From positions 62,001-126,000 of the forward strand of contig NZ_AJHJ01000012.1 in assembly GCF_000257645.1 (NCBI RefSeq): a stretch of 64,000 nt of DNA. The letters are read 5' to 3'. The notes beneath the pieces are model-generated. The model ran no database searches. It saw only the letters and a list, made by a program, of their open reading frames with translations, and was not told the DNA's origin. Below are positions 48,432 to 57,590 of this stretch, one piece after another. Source of the stretch: Serratia sp. M24T3. Lineage in GTDB: Bacteria > Pseudomonadota > Gammaproteobacteria > Enterobacterales > Enterobacteriaceae. Both the position numbers and the translations under genes were made by a program. Position 1 is the stretch's first letter. The number at the start of each line of letters is the position of its first letter.

Positions 48432-49745
48432 TTAGAACAGCTTGCTGAGTACTTTTTCCAGACTTTCCACCAGGATCAGGCTGTGCTCGGCAGTGAAGAC
48501 CAGCGGCGGGCGAATCTTCAGAATATTGGCGTGAGGCCCCGATGCGCCAATCAGAACACCTTCTTCACGCAGCGCATTGACCACTGCCAGCGCGGTCGCA
48601 GAATCCGGTTTGCCCTCTGGGGTGGTGAAATCGACAGAAACAAACAGCCCCGCACCGCGCACGCTGCCAATAGCCGGGAAGCGGGTCGCCAGCTCGCTGA
48701 TGCCGTCGAGAATCGCCTTGCCGGCTCGGCCTACGCTCGGGATCAGATTTTCCTGCTCGATCACTTCCAGCACTGCCAGACCCACCGCAGATGACACAGT
48801 ATTGCCACCGAAGGTATTGAAATAGCTCGATTCACTGCCGAAACGTTCAAGAATGTGCGGCTTGATGGTGATTGCCGCCATTGGATGACCGTTGCCCATT
48901 GGTTTGCCGAGGCTGACGATATCCGGCAGTACGCCGTGGCGCTGGAATCCCCACATATGTTCACCGGAACGGCCGTAGCCTGGTTGCACTTCATCGGCAA
49001 TATACAGCGCGCCAGCCTTGTGGATTTCGTCGATCGCCTCTTTAAGGAAGCCTGCCGGATCAAAGAAACCGCCGTCGCTGGTAAAGAAGGTATCGATCAT
49101 CAGGGCCGCGGGTTTGATCCCGTGGCGGCGCATGTCGGCCAGAGCAGCACGAACGTCGGCGGCAAATTTTTTGCCCACCGCGGCAGGATTGGCCGGGTCA
49201 TGGATTGGGGCAGGGATTACTCGCGCGTCACCATTAACTTTGACGTAAGGACCCATTGAAGCAGACAGGCCGGCAATCGCTTTGGTCATGCCGTGATAGC
49301 TGAATTCGGTGATGATTACACCAGTGCCGCCTGTAAAGTCTTCGGCGATACGCAGCGCAAGATCGTTTGCTTCGCTGCCGGTACAGGTAAACATTACCTG
49401 GCTCAGCTCAGGCGGCATGGTCGATACTAACTTTTCGGCGAAGTTGAGCACATTATCGTGCAAGTAACGGGTATGTGTGTTCAGGGTTGAGGCCTGACGA
49501 ATCATTGCTTCCAGTACATAAGGATGGCAGTGGCCGACTGACGGCACATTGTTGTAAACGTCAAGATAGCGGCGACCGGCGTCGTCATAAACCCACACGC
49601 CTTCGCCGCGTACCAGGTGTACCGGATTCTTGTAAAACAGCTGGTAGGCCGGACCGAGCAGGCGACGGCGGCGTTCGATCATTTCCAGCGCCTTTGGGGA
49701 AACGTCGGAACTGGCGGCGGCATCAAAAGCGTTTGTTTTCAGCAT
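48432..49745 (-). CDS. Class III aminotransferase-family enzyme, probable amino-alcohol-phosphate phospho-lyase
   Basis: 437 residues, PLP fold type I. The PLP lysine is K281 in VSLGKPMGNGHP; the Asp of IADEVQPGYGRSG contacts the pyridine nitrogen, and FTCTGSEAND binds phosphate. GKPMGNGHP and the N-terminal PVHLVRGEGVWVYDDAGRRYLD resemble the AGXT2L/ethanolamine-phosphate phospho-lyase branch rather than plain transaminases. Divergent kinase and adjacent permease support the reaction phosphoethanolamine to acetaldehyde, ammonia and phosphate. Alternatives are a phosphohydroxylysine lyase or an ordinary transaminase. AGGAG ten bases before ATG. Confidence 0.85.
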   Translation of the reverse strand: MLKTNAFDAAASSDVSPKALEMIERRRRLLGPAYQLFYKNPVHLVRGEGVWVYDDAGRRYLDVYNNVPSVGHCHPYVLEAMIRQASTLNTHTRYLHDNVLNFAEKLVSTMPPELSQVMFTCTGSEANDLALRIAEDFTGGTGVIITEFSYHGMTKAIAGLSASMGPYVKVNGDARVIPAPIHDPANPAAVGKKFAADVRAALADMRRHGIKPAALMIDTFFTSDGGFFDPAGFLKEAIDEIHKAGALYIADEVQPGYGRSGEHMWGFQRHGVLPDIVSLGKPMGNGHPMAAITIKPHILERFGSESSYFNTFGGNTVSSAVGLAVLEVIEQENLIPSVGRAGKAILDGISELATRFPAIGSVRGAGLFVSVDFTTPEGKPDSATALAVVNALREEGVLIGASGPHANILKIRPPLVFTAEHSLILVESLEKVLSKLF

Positions 49746-49881
49746 AATAGTTAATCTCCTGACGGATGCGGCTAAATTTTTTCCGGCTGACTTAAATCAT
49801 CCGGCGAGTGAAGTTGATTCGATAATGCACCGCGTGCCGCCACAAAACTTGACCGCAGAGCGCTCACTCCTGCACTGCAAA

Positions 49882-49947
49882 GTCAACTTGACCCGCTTAA
49901 GGGGTTTTAAGTCATCTGCAGTCAACAATTGCTGTTCCCGGGTCAAG
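49882..49947. promoter_or_regulatory. Inverted repeats in the lyase-kinase divergent promoter
   Basis: CTTGACCCG (49887-49895) and its exact reverse complement CGGGTCAAG (49939-49947) flank 43 bp. A smaller palindrome GTCAA-C-TTGAC (49882-49892) overlaps the left arm. The 270-bp gap serves the divergent lyase and kinase genes and is the obvious target of the AraC regulator encoded at 51242. Confidence 0.4.
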
Positions 49948-50015
49948 CGCGGAAGCGTCGTCGCTCGCATTCTGATAGCACGAACTCACAATGACTTGCC
50001 CCGGAGTGAACCCTG

Positions 50016-51026
50016 ATGAATGCAAAACAGTCTGATACCCTGGACGAACAGAGCCTGCACCAGCTCGCTGAACAGGCACTGCGTCAATATCCCCAAGAGC
50101 TACAAGGGGAAATTGCCCTGATCTGTCGTTCTGAAAATGCCACTTTTGTGGTGCGCCTGGCAGATGGCAGTCGGCTTGCGCTGCGAGTGCATCGCGATGA
50201 CTATCATCAACGTAATGAAATCGAGAGCGAGCTGTCCTGGCTCGACAGCCTGCGTGAAACCGGCATTCAGGTGCCCGAAGCGCTGGTGGGCAGTAACGGT
50301 CTGCGAGTGCAGACGCTGGCGCTGGATGAGCATCACAGCCGACACGTGGTGTTATTTAAGTGGATAGCAGGTGAAATGCCGACTACCGAGGTCGATCCGC
50401 GCGCCTTTGCCCAACTCGGTGAGGTGACTGCGCGATTGCATCAACACAGCCAAAACTGGGAAAAACCTGCCGGATTCAAACGAATCGTCTGGGATCATCA
50501 GACCATGACCGGCGATAAAGGGCATTGGGGCCGCTGGCAGGATGCACCGGGCTTGCGCGAAGAAGATCATCCGCTGGTGGAAAGGACACTGGCCCGCGTA
50601 GATCGGACCCTGCAAAAATATGGTAAAAATCCTCGCCGCTACGGGCTGATCCACGCCGATCTGCGCCTGACTAATCTGCTGTTGCACAAAGGCGAGACGC
50701 GAGTGATCGATTTTGATGACTGCGGCATGGGCTGGTATATGCACGACGCGGCAGCGGCCATCAGCTTCGTTGAGCATCATCCCCGAGCGCAAGAGTGGGT
50801 AGAACATTGGCTGGCCGGTTATCAGCGTATCTGCCCACTGAGCGAGGAATGTCTGGCGGTGATCCCGACGATGATTATCCAGCGGCGCATTCAACTTTTG
50901 GCCTGGGTAGGCTCACATGCCACTACCGAGATGGCGATAAGCCTGGGCGATCGCTGGGTTGCCGACAGTATCAAACTCTGTGAAGCCTATCTGGCGACAG
51001 AAGAGTGCGCACTGGCGGTGAGTTAG
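50016..51026 (+). CDS. APH-family small-molecule kinase, probable amino-alcohol kinase
   Basis: 336 residues of the aminoglycoside/choline-kinase fold. Catalytic loop HADLRLTNLL with H213 and D215, metal-binding D232 in VIDFDDCGMGW, nucleotide lysine-like region LALRVHRDDYHQ, and the hinge LFKWIAGEM. The related bacterial and animal kinases act on hydroxylysine, ethanolamine or homoserine. Being divergent from a phospho-lyase-type gene, it most likely makes the phosphorylated substrate of that enzyme. GGAG nine bases before ATG. A strong hairpin follows at 51040-51080. Confidence 0.85.
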   Translation: MNAKQSDTLDEQSLHQLAEQALRQYPQELQGEIALICRSENATFVVRLADGSRLALRVHRDDYHQRNEIESELSWLDSLRETGIQVPEALVGSNGLRVQTLALDEHHSRHVVLFKWIAGEMPTTEVDPRAFAQLGEVTARLHQHSQNWEKPAGFKRIVWDHQTMTGDKGHWGRWQDAPGLREEDHPLVERTLARVDRTLQKYGKNPRRYGLIHADLRLTNLLLHKGETRVIDFDDCGMGWYMHDAAAAISFVEHHPRAQEWVEHWLAGYQRICPLSEECLAVIPTMIIQRRIQLLAWVGSHATTEMAISLGDRWVADSIKLCEAYLATEECALAVS

Positions 51027-51039
51027 GCGCGACTTAATG

Positions 51040-51080
51040 ACACACTGCACGTCGGTATGCACGCTTTACGTGCAGTGTGT
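51040..51080 (+). terminator. Strong hairpin after the kinase gene
   Basis: ACACACTGCACGT (51040-51052) pairs perfectly with ACGTGCAGTGTGT (51068-51080), 13 bp with a 15-base loop, followed by TTTCTT. It starts 13 bp after the kinase stop and probably terminates it. Confidence 0.7.
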
Positions 51081-51241
51081 TTCTTGCGGTGTTTAGCCCT
51101 GAGGCGATGCTTAACTCACGGTAACGCCTCGCTTCATTCCTTAAAGTCTGTGATTTTTTCCTGATAATCTCCTGATTTTTACCCCTCTGGTACAAAACTT
51201 GCAGTAATGACCTACCTAAAATAATCACAGTGGAAGCTTTG

Positions 51242-52309
51242 ATGCAGACTGACGTATTACGGCAATCATTTATGTCCGGCCATCGCGAGACGGAAACCTA
51301 CAGCAATCGGGGCGTATTGGCGGCAGCGGCCAGCGGGCTTAGCGATTTTATTATTACTAAAGGGGCAGACGTTGATCGCGTACTCGGGCTTTGTCATATC
51401 GACCCCGAGCTTTTGCAGCGGCCGACTCTGAGTCTGGGGCTGACCAACTATTGTCAGGTGCTGGAAGAGGCGGCCAGACAGTCGGGTTGTGATAACTTCG
51501 GTTTGCATTACGGCAAGCAATTCAAACCACAGTCATTAGGCCTGATCGGCTATATCGGTCTCTGCTCGTCATCGGCGGAAACTGCTTTACAAAATGTCGT
51601 TAATGCCTTTCCTTTTCATCAACATAACACACTTACTCGCCTGATTGATAAAGGCGAATACTATCGCTTTGACTATCAGGTGCGTCACGGCGGTATTTTA
51701 TGTAAACGTCAGGATGCCGAGCTGACACTAGGGATGATCCTGAACCTTCTGCGCCACGGTTTAGGTAAAAATTGGGCGCCGCGTGAGGTGCATTTTGAGC
51801 ATCCGCGCCCCGAGCAGTGGCATGAGCACTGCAAGATCTTCGATGCACCGGTCTATTTTGATCAACCCTTCAACTCGCTACTGATCGCCAAGCGCGATCT
51901 CCAGCGATCGATGCCGGAGCAAGATCAGACTTTGCTGCTAGTGATGCAGGATGCGATCCGCCGGCTGAATACCGACAGTCACTCGCAGCAGTCTGTAGTC
52001 GATCGCGCGCGATCGCAGGTTCGCCAGGTGTTAACAATGGGTGAGCCGGTTCTTGATGACGTCGCCGATAAGATGGGCATGTCGGTAAGTTCGCTCCAGC
52101 GCAGGCTGCGTGAGCAGAATCTGACCTTTACCGTACTGGTGGATAAAGTGCGCTGCGAGTTGGCTACCCACTATCTGCAGCAACAGCAGCTACCTATTTC
52201 AGAGATGGCCCTTTTGCTGGGTTATTCAGAGGTCAGCGCCTTTTCGCGCGCCTTCCGCCGCTGGTTTGGCGTCAGCCCTCGTCAATGGCGTCAGGAGCGA
52301 CAACATTAA
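51242..52309 (+). CDS. AraC-family transcriptional regulator
   Basis: 355 residues from ATG 51242, with GGAA just upstream; an in-frame GTG at 51230 is possible. The N-terminal arabinose-binding-like domain (about 30-215; SGLSDFIITKGADVDRVL, LGLIGYIGLCSSS) is of the OruR/PF12625 type. The C-terminal AraC DNA-binding domain (about 255-350) carries VADKMGMSVSSLQRRLREQ and ISEMALLLGYSEVSAFSRAFRRWFG. Next to the amino-alcohol genes, it is their likely activator. Confidence 0.9.
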   Translation: MQTDVLRQSFMSGHRETETYSNRGVLAAAASGLSDFIITKGADVDRVLGLCHIDPELLQRPTLSLGLTNYCQVLEEAARQSGCDNFGLHYGKQFKPQSLGLIGYIGLCSSSAETALQNVVNAFPFHQHNTLTRLIDKGEYYRFDYQVRHGGILCKRQDAELTLGMILNLLRHGLGKNWAPREVHFEHPRPEQWHEHCKIFDAPVYFDQPFNSLLIAKRDLQRSMPEQDQTLLLVMQDAIRRLNTDSHSQQSVVDRARSQVRQVLTMGEPVLDDVADKMGMSVSSLQRRLREQNLTFTVLVDKVRCELATHYLQQQQLPISEMALLLGYSEVSAFSRAFRRWFGVSPRQWRQERQH

Positions 52310-52430
52310 TAAATACCTAGATAAGTTACGAAATTTTAACCGGGGACAAATTAAATCGATTAACCCCCACGATTATGGCAGTCTACTGGGTTTTACAGCT
52401 TAAAATTTGATAGTTGCACGGGAAACGAGC

Positions 52431-53702
52431 ATGGCGTCAGGCTTAATTGGACGGGAAAAATTTAATCACTATCTGTTTATTTTCGTAGTTGCGCTTTTAA
52501 TCTTTATTTTGCCTTACGGTTATACGCATGAAAAAACCAGCAGAGAACTTTTCTACTTTTGTAGCTATTTGTCTATAACGGGCATCGTTATAAATTACAG
52601 AGAATTTAAAAGGATATTTAGCTCCACGCGATTTGCCATGCCTTTGATTGCATTGGCCATCCTCTATTTTTCCTGGTCACTTTTCGCGACGGTTGCCACC
52701 CCGGATAAAGCGGATGAATGGGTACTGTTTACCGCCAGTAAACGCTGGTTTCTTAGTGGTATTATAGCCTTCTACGTTTGCTGGGCAGCGCAGGAGCACC
52801 GTTTATCGGCGAGTACTTTAAAGCGCCTGGCTTTGGCCTCTCTATTTGCCGCCTTTGTTGCCGCCAGTGTCTATGGAGTTTGGCTGCATTTCACCAAGCC
52901 GGACCGGGTCGTTTTGGGTATTAGCCGCGCCACGCTGACGGCTTACGCTTATAGCGCCCTTGCGCTGTCGATCATGACGCTTATCGCCCGTAACTGCACT
53001 TCAGGCAAAAAGTATCTCGGCATTCTGCTGATGACGCTGGTGTCGCTATACATTATTTTTCTCACCGAGACGCGTTCTTCGATGGTATTGCACCTGATAC
53101 TCTCAGTGCTTCTGGTGCTGGCAACGTTGTGGCAGGATAAAAAATTGACCCCAAAATCGCTTGGCATACTGATATTGCTGGTGGTGGTGGTGGTGGGCGG
53201 CGGCTCGCAATCGAAGATAGTTCAATCACGCTTTGATCTGACGTGTAGTGAATTGCAGATGTATAAACAAGGCGACGATCAGTCCTCCCTAGGTTCGCGA
53301 TTTACGATGTGGAAAATGGGGATTATTGCCTTCAAAGAGTACCCATTTGGGCAAACCGAGACCGGGCGCAACCAGCGTATCCGGCAGTATCTAGATAGCC
53401 ACAACCAGTCTCATTCATTTGCACTACGTTACATCGATGTTCATTTGCATAATGAATTTATTCAGTTAGCCTCTTTGTCCGGAATTTTTGGCATCCTGGC
53501 GCTGCTGTATTTCTTTATTGCACTGATGTTCCGCAACGGCATTTCCGGATTCTTGTTGAATCCTGTGTCGATGGTAGCATTGTCGGCCTTCCTGTATGGC
53601 TTAACCGATGTGTTATTAATTTCCGAGCAATATATCGTGTTGTTCTCGATGATTATTCTCCTGTCATGGATTTGCACACGCTCAGAAAAACGGCCTGACT
53701 AA
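52431..53702 (+). CDS. O-antigen ligase family protein (WaaL/Wzy_C type)
   Basis: 423 residues from ATG 52431 (GGGAA seven bases upstream). Ten to twelve membrane helices, with the Wzy_C core around 185-250 (TLTAYAYSALALSIMTL, FLTETRSSMVLHLILSVLLVLATLW) and a large periplasmic loop from about 265 to 345 ending in DVHLHNEFIQLASLSGIFG. The Arg of TETRSS and the His of HLHNEF correspond to residues essential in WaaL. It would attach polysaccharide to lipid A-core. Isolated from any LPS cluster in this window, so a specialised or accessory role is possible. Confidence 0.85.
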   Translation: MASGLIGREKFNHYLFIFVVALLIFILPYGYTHEKTSRELFYFCSYLSITGIVINYREFKRIFSSTRFAMPLIALAILYFSWSLFATVATPDKADEWVLFTASKRWFLSGIIAFYVCWAAQEHRLSASTLKRLALASLFAAFVAASVYGVWLHFTKPDRVVLGISRATLTAYAYSALALSIMTLIARNCTSGKKYLGILLMTLVSLYIIFLTETRSSMVLHLILSVLLVLATLWQDKKLTPKSLGILILLVVVVVGGGSQSKIVQSRFDLTCSELQMYKQGDDQSSLGSRFTMWKMGIIAFKEYPFGQTETGRNQRIRQYLDSHNQSHSFALRYIDVHLHNEFIQLASLSGIFGILALLYFFIALMFRNGISGFLLNPVSMVALSAFLYGLTDVLLISEQYIVLFSMIILLSWICTRSEKRPD

Positions 53703-53703
53703 A

Positions 53704-53742
53704 TAGAAACGGGCCGTTGAATTTTTCAGCGGCCCGTTTCTA
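53704..53742. terminator. Bidirectional terminator between ligase and cytochrome genes
   Basis: TAGAAACGGGCCG (53704-53716) pairs perfectly with CGGCCCGTTTCTA (53730-53742), 13 bp and a 13-base loop. It lies between convergent genes. Confidence 0.85.
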
Positions 53743-53780
53743 TTGTAATAAATAAAACTCTCTTTATTTTCCGTTATTTA

Positions 53781-55061
53781 TTACTGCTTCTTTTCCATCG
53801 CATCTCTGACCTTTTTCACCTGATCCACCGTTACCGCTGGCGCGTTATTACCCCATCCTTGACGTACAAAAGTCGTCAAATCAGCAACCTGCTGATCGGA
53901 AAGTCTGCCCGCGAACCCTGGCATAAACAGTACCGATGGCGCGTTTTGCGTCGAAGGTGTTGCCGCGCCGTTCAGTACGGTACTGATTAATCCGGTAGGA
54001 TTATCGGCCTGCACAATTGCGGCTCCGTTAAGGCGAGGGAATATGCCTTTGGCACCATTGCCGTTAGTCCAGTGGCAGGCTTCACAGTTATTGAGATACA
54101 GCAGTTGTCCCTGACTCAAGCCTTTGCCCGCCGTGAGGAATTGCGCCGTGTCTGCGGTGGCTTTTGCCACATCAGGTTTCTGATTTACGGCGGTTTTCTC
54201 CGCGGGCAGCGACTGTAGATAAACGGCGATGGCTTTGAGATCGTCGGGCGTCATATATTGCATGCTGTGCTCGACAACGCTGGTCATTTCCCCGCCCACT
54301 GAGGCAAAGTGGTTACGTCCGGTTCCCAGATAGTCAACAATATCCTGCGTTGTCCAGCCGTCCGGGCTGCGAATCGCGGGCACTGGCCAATCATTCAGTT
54401 CACTGCCGGACAGGAATGCCGGGTCGGAATCATTCAGCGCTTTTTCCTGCATCGCAACACCGCGTGGCGTATGACAGCTGCCGCAGTGGCCGAGTGTTTC
54501 AACCAGATATTTTCCTCTATTCACCTCTGCAGGCGCATTGCTGGCCGGTGCAAACGTTTTATCCGAAGTAAACATCATATTCCAGAAACGTATACCCCAG
54601 CGCTGGCTGAACGGGAAACTCAGCGACGTTTCAGGGGCAGATTTAGCAACAGGTTTGACCCCTTTCATGAAATAGGTATAAAGCGCGTGAATATCCTCAT
54701 CGCTAATCCCCTGATAATCCGGATAAGGCATTGCTGGGTAAAGATAACTACCGTCCGCACGAACCCCTTTACGCACTGCATCAGCAAATTGCTGTTCGGT
54801 GTATTGACCTATGCCATGGTCCGGGTCGGGAGTGATATTGGAGGAGTAGATCACGCCCATCGGACTTTTGATCTGCAAACCGCCGGCGAAAGAGTCGCCC
54901 CCTTTGGACGTGTGGCAGGCAGCACAGTCTCCGGCACGGGCCAGATAGGCGCCTTTGCTAATCAGTGCATCGACATCATTGCTCTGTGCAGCCTGAACGC
55001 TGTGCATAAAAATCCCGGACAGCATGGTGAGAGATAACAGGCTAATGGCCTTTAGTTTCAT
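53781..55061 (-). CDS. Gluconate 2-dehydrogenase, triheme cytochrome c subunit
   Basis: 426 residues from ATG 55061, with a strong GAGGAGG; the longer frame is unsupported. Signal peptide of about 25 residues. Three heme sites CAACH (46-50), CGSCH (193-197) and CEACH (326-330). It passes electrons from the FAD subunit to ubiquinone at the periplasmic face of the inner membrane. Third gene of a subunit III - FAD - cytochrome operon, with a ten-base gap from the FAD gene. An alcohol or sorbitol dehydrogenase cytochrome would look alike; the operon decides. Confidence 0.9.
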   Translation of the reverse strand: MKLKAISLLSLTMLSGIFMHSVQAAQSNDVDALISKGAYLARAGDCAACHTSKGGDSFAGGLQIKSPMGVIYSSNITPDPDHGIGQYTEQQFADAVRKGVRADGSYLYPAMPYPDYQGISDEDIHALYTYFMKGVKPVAKSAPETSLSFPFSQRWGIRFWNMMFTSDKTFAPASNAPAEVNRGKYLVETLGHCGSCHTPRGVAMQEKALNDSDPAFLSGSELNDWPVPAIRSPDGWTTQDIVDYLGTGRNHFASVGGEMTSVVEHSMQYMTPDDLKAIAVYLQSLPAEKTAVNQKPDVAKATADTAQFLTAGKGLSQGQLLYLNNCEACHWTNGNGAKGIFPRLNGAAIVQADNPTGLISTVLNGAATPSTQNAPSVLFMPGFAGRLSDQQVADLTTFVRQGWGNNAPAVTVDQVKKVRDAMEKKQ

Positions 55062-55071
55062 GCTGCCTCCT

Positions 55072-56841
55072 CTATGCCTGAACCAATGGGCCAGGATTTT
55101 TAAGATACTGTTCACGAATGGCCTTGGCTGACCAGTAGGCTAAAGCGCCGACCAGTGCCGTTGGATTCGCCTGGAAGTTTTGTGGGAAAGCGCAGGCTCC
55201 CTGAACAAAGACGTTGTGAACATCCCAGCTTTGCAAATAGCGATTCACTGCTGAGGTTTTCGGGTTGTCGCCCATCACTGCGCCGCCGGTATTGTGGGTT
55301 GAGCTGTATGCTGGCGAAATATTGAAATGACTGTCGTAATCCGGAACGCTTTCCGTGTAGCTATCTGGATTTAGATTCTTGACAATTCCGAGCATATTTC
55401 CGCGCAGGAAGCGCATCAAACGCACGTCATTTTTGACAAAGTCATAGGTCATGCGCAGCAGCGGCATGCCGTGTTCGTCTGTATAAGTGGGGTCCAAATC
55501 CAGGAAATTGCCTCGTGTCGACATATTGGAAACAGTCATTTTCATGCCCATAGAATGCCCGTAGCTGTCTTTCAGACCTTTCTTCCAGCCATTGCCCCAC
55601 TTGGGCGTACCGCCTTTGAGTGCAGTGGCCAGCGGTGTGCCGGTTGCCTGTGAGCTGTGGACTTTTGCGCCGCCAATAAAGCCCAAATGCGAAGCATCGA
55701 AATTGCCTGGTCCAAAGTCGTTAAACATCACGCCGGTTGGGCCTGCAGCAGCAAACGGATTAAACTCCATTTTGTCGAAGAACAGAGTAAAACCGCCACC
55801 GTATTGGTAGGCGTAATTTCTTCCCACCACGCCTTCTTCGGTTATTGGGTTATACGGTTTACCAATTTTCGAATTAAGCATCAGTCGCACGTTATTAAGT
55901 GCAAAGGAGGCGAGGATGACAATTTTGGCAGGCTGGAAAACTTCATTGCCATCGGCATCAATATAAGTGACACCGGTCGCTGTTTTGCCATCAGGCGACT
56001 TTTCAACACGAATTACGTTAGCCTGAGTGCGATAATCGAAATTAGGATAAAGTTTAATCGCATCCAAAATAGTGGTCTGTGGAGAAGCTTTAGAATAGTT
56101 TATGCAGGAATAGAACTGGCAAAATCCGCAATAGTTACAGGGTGCGATCTGCTGTTTGTATGGATTAGTCCAAGGCTCAGTTATAGCAGCGGAAGGGTTG
56201 GAAAACGGATGATAGCCCATTTCGCTTGCTACTTTTCTAAACATCGCGCCATTCAGCGTATCTTCCAGCGGTTTAGTAGGAAATAGATTGGATCTCGGGC
56301 CTTCAAACGGGTCGCCATTGGCCAAAATTTTGCCGTTTAAATTCCCTGTTGCGCCAGAAGTGCCACAAACCTGATCAAAGAAATCAAAATGCGGTTCAAT
56401 TTCTTCCCATGAGAAAGGGAAGTCCATGACCCGCAATTCCGCGTCCAGCGCATTTTTATCGTAATGCTGATCAACAAAAGTTTTTAACTTCAAGTCCGTC
56501 GGTGAAGGGCGAATTAACATCGCCGTCCAGTGCAGGCCAGCACCGCCAACGCCGTCCCCGACGCGAAAAGCGCCGAGTTCACGCATGGGTAGTGCGGTCT
56601 CAGTCGCATTATGTCGAACCGTGTAGGTTAGCGTCGAGGCCTGCTGCATCAGGACGTGGCGCTTGGTATTTGCCAGTTCATCTGCCGGAATAGGGTAACC
56701 CATTTCAGAACTTGGGCGGTCGTGACCCCGTTCCAGCGCTCTGACCTTGAGGCCGGCTTTCGCCATTTCTATACTTAATATCGATCCGGCCCATCCAAGA
56801 CCGACAACAACAACATCAACTGCATCATTGGTTTTTTTCAT
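55072..56841 (-). CDS. Gluconate 2-dehydrogenase, FAD-binding (GMC) subunit
   Basis: 589 residues, GMC oxidoreductase. N-terminal FAD motif VVVVGLGWAGSILSIEMA (about 10-27), GGAGLHWTAM in the middle, and the C-terminal active-site region YSSTHNTGGAVMG with the His. A cysteine cluster CNYCGFCQFYSC (about 235-246) looks like an iron-sulfur site and is typical of the membrane gluconate/sorbitol/fructose dehydrogenase family. No signal peptide; it should be carried through Tat by subunit III. It oxidises gluconate to 2-ketogluconate in the periplasm. Confidence 0.9.
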   Translation of the reverse strand: MKKTNDAVDVVVVGLGWAGSILSIEMAKAGLKVRALERGHDRPSSEMGYPIPADELANTKRHVLMQQASTLTYTVRHNATETALPMRELGAFRVGDGVGGAGLHWTAMLIRPSPTDLKLKTFVDQHYDKNALDAELRVMDFPFSWEEIEPHFDFFDQVCGTSGATGNLNGKILANGDPFEGPRSNLFPTKPLEDTLNGAMFRKVASEMGYHPFSNPSAAITEPWTNPYKQQIAPCNYCGFCQFYSCINYSKASPQTTILDAIKLYPNFDYRTQANVIRVEKSPDGKTATGVTYIDADGNEVFQPAKIVILASFALNNVRLMLNSKIGKPYNPITEEGVVGRNYAYQYGGGFTLFFDKMEFNPFAAAGPTGVMFNDFGPGNFDASHLGFIGGAKVHSSQATGTPLATALKGGTPKWGNGWKKGLKDSYGHSMGMKMTVSNMSTRGNFLDLDPTYTDEHGMPLLRMTYDFVKNDVRLMRFLRGNMLGIVKNLNPDSYTESVPDYDSHFNISPAYSSTHNTGGAVMGDNPKTSAVNRYLQSWDVHNVFVQGACAFPQNFQANPTALVGALAYWSAKAIREQYLKNPGPLVQA

Positions 56842-56867
56842 TGTCTTATTTCCAATATGTCAGAATA

Positions 56868-57590
56868 TCAAGCCTGCTCGCCACTGATTGAAACAGGCCC
56901 TAATGGATATTTAACGTTGTGAATTTTTATCCATTCAGGAAAGCTTGCTCGTGCGCCGGGAAAACCAATCATTACCCACGAAGCCATATTTTTATTTCCG
57001 CCATATTGTGGATCGGATAAATACCCTTCTTTGGTATTATCCATGACGCGGGTAAAGAAATAGCCGGATGTAAGATCCTTTTCCCCTAATTGCGAGAAGT
57101 CTATTTTGTTATTCTCAAGTGCAGTAATAACCTCATCCTTCTGCGAAGCGGATAATGAAGAGAAAGATTGGTTGTATTTGGCTTTTACATATTGTTCTGT
57201 AGCGGCAATACCTTTGCGGTAAAGCGTTTGTAGACTAAAAGGCAGTTGATAACCGAATAAATGACTGGCTTGGCTATTAAAAGGACCGTGCATATACCAG
57301 CTTTCGCCTTTGCCATATTTGGTCAGCATTTGTTTATCAATAAATATCGGGACATGAGTTTCCAAAGCTCCCGGACCATCACTGCTGGAGGGAATTAGGC
57401 GATCGCATAAGGAGTTCAAAAAAGTCCATTCATCAGCATTGAAATACTCAGGTTTATATTCTGATAGTTCCTTCATGGGTGCCGAAACAGCAGCAAATAC
57501 GTTTGATAACCCTCCTTTGGCAGTAAACGATCCTATTACGACTAACGATCCAAAAATAAAACGCCTTCTGTTTAATGGAATACTGTTCAT
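56868..57590 (-). CDS. Gluconate 2-dehydrogenase subunit III (Tat-exported)
   Basis: 240 residues from ATG 57590. A twin-arginine signal opens it (NRRRFIFGSLVVIGS, with the RR motif at residues 8-9). The mature domain is the PF13618 subunit III type: FNADEWTFLNSLCDRLIPSS, KYGKGESWYMHGPF and the C-terminal GYFFTRVMDNTKEGYLSDPQYGGN. It escorts the FAD subunit across the membrane. First gene of the operon; the FAD gene starts 26 bp later. A longer frame upstream has no RBS and would spoil the signal. Confidence 0.9.
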   Translation of the reverse strand: MNSIPLNRRRFIFGSLVVIGSFTAKGGLSNVFAAVSAPMKELSEYKPEYFNADEWTFLNSLCDRLIPSSSDGPGALETHVPIFIDKQMLTKYGKGESWYMHGPFNSQASHLFGYQLPFSLQTLYRKGIAATEQYVKAKYNQSFSSLSASQKDEVITALENNKIDFSQLGEKDLTSGYFFTRVMDNTKEGYLSDPQYGGNKNMASWVMIGFPGARASFPEWIKIHNVKYPLGPVSISGEQA

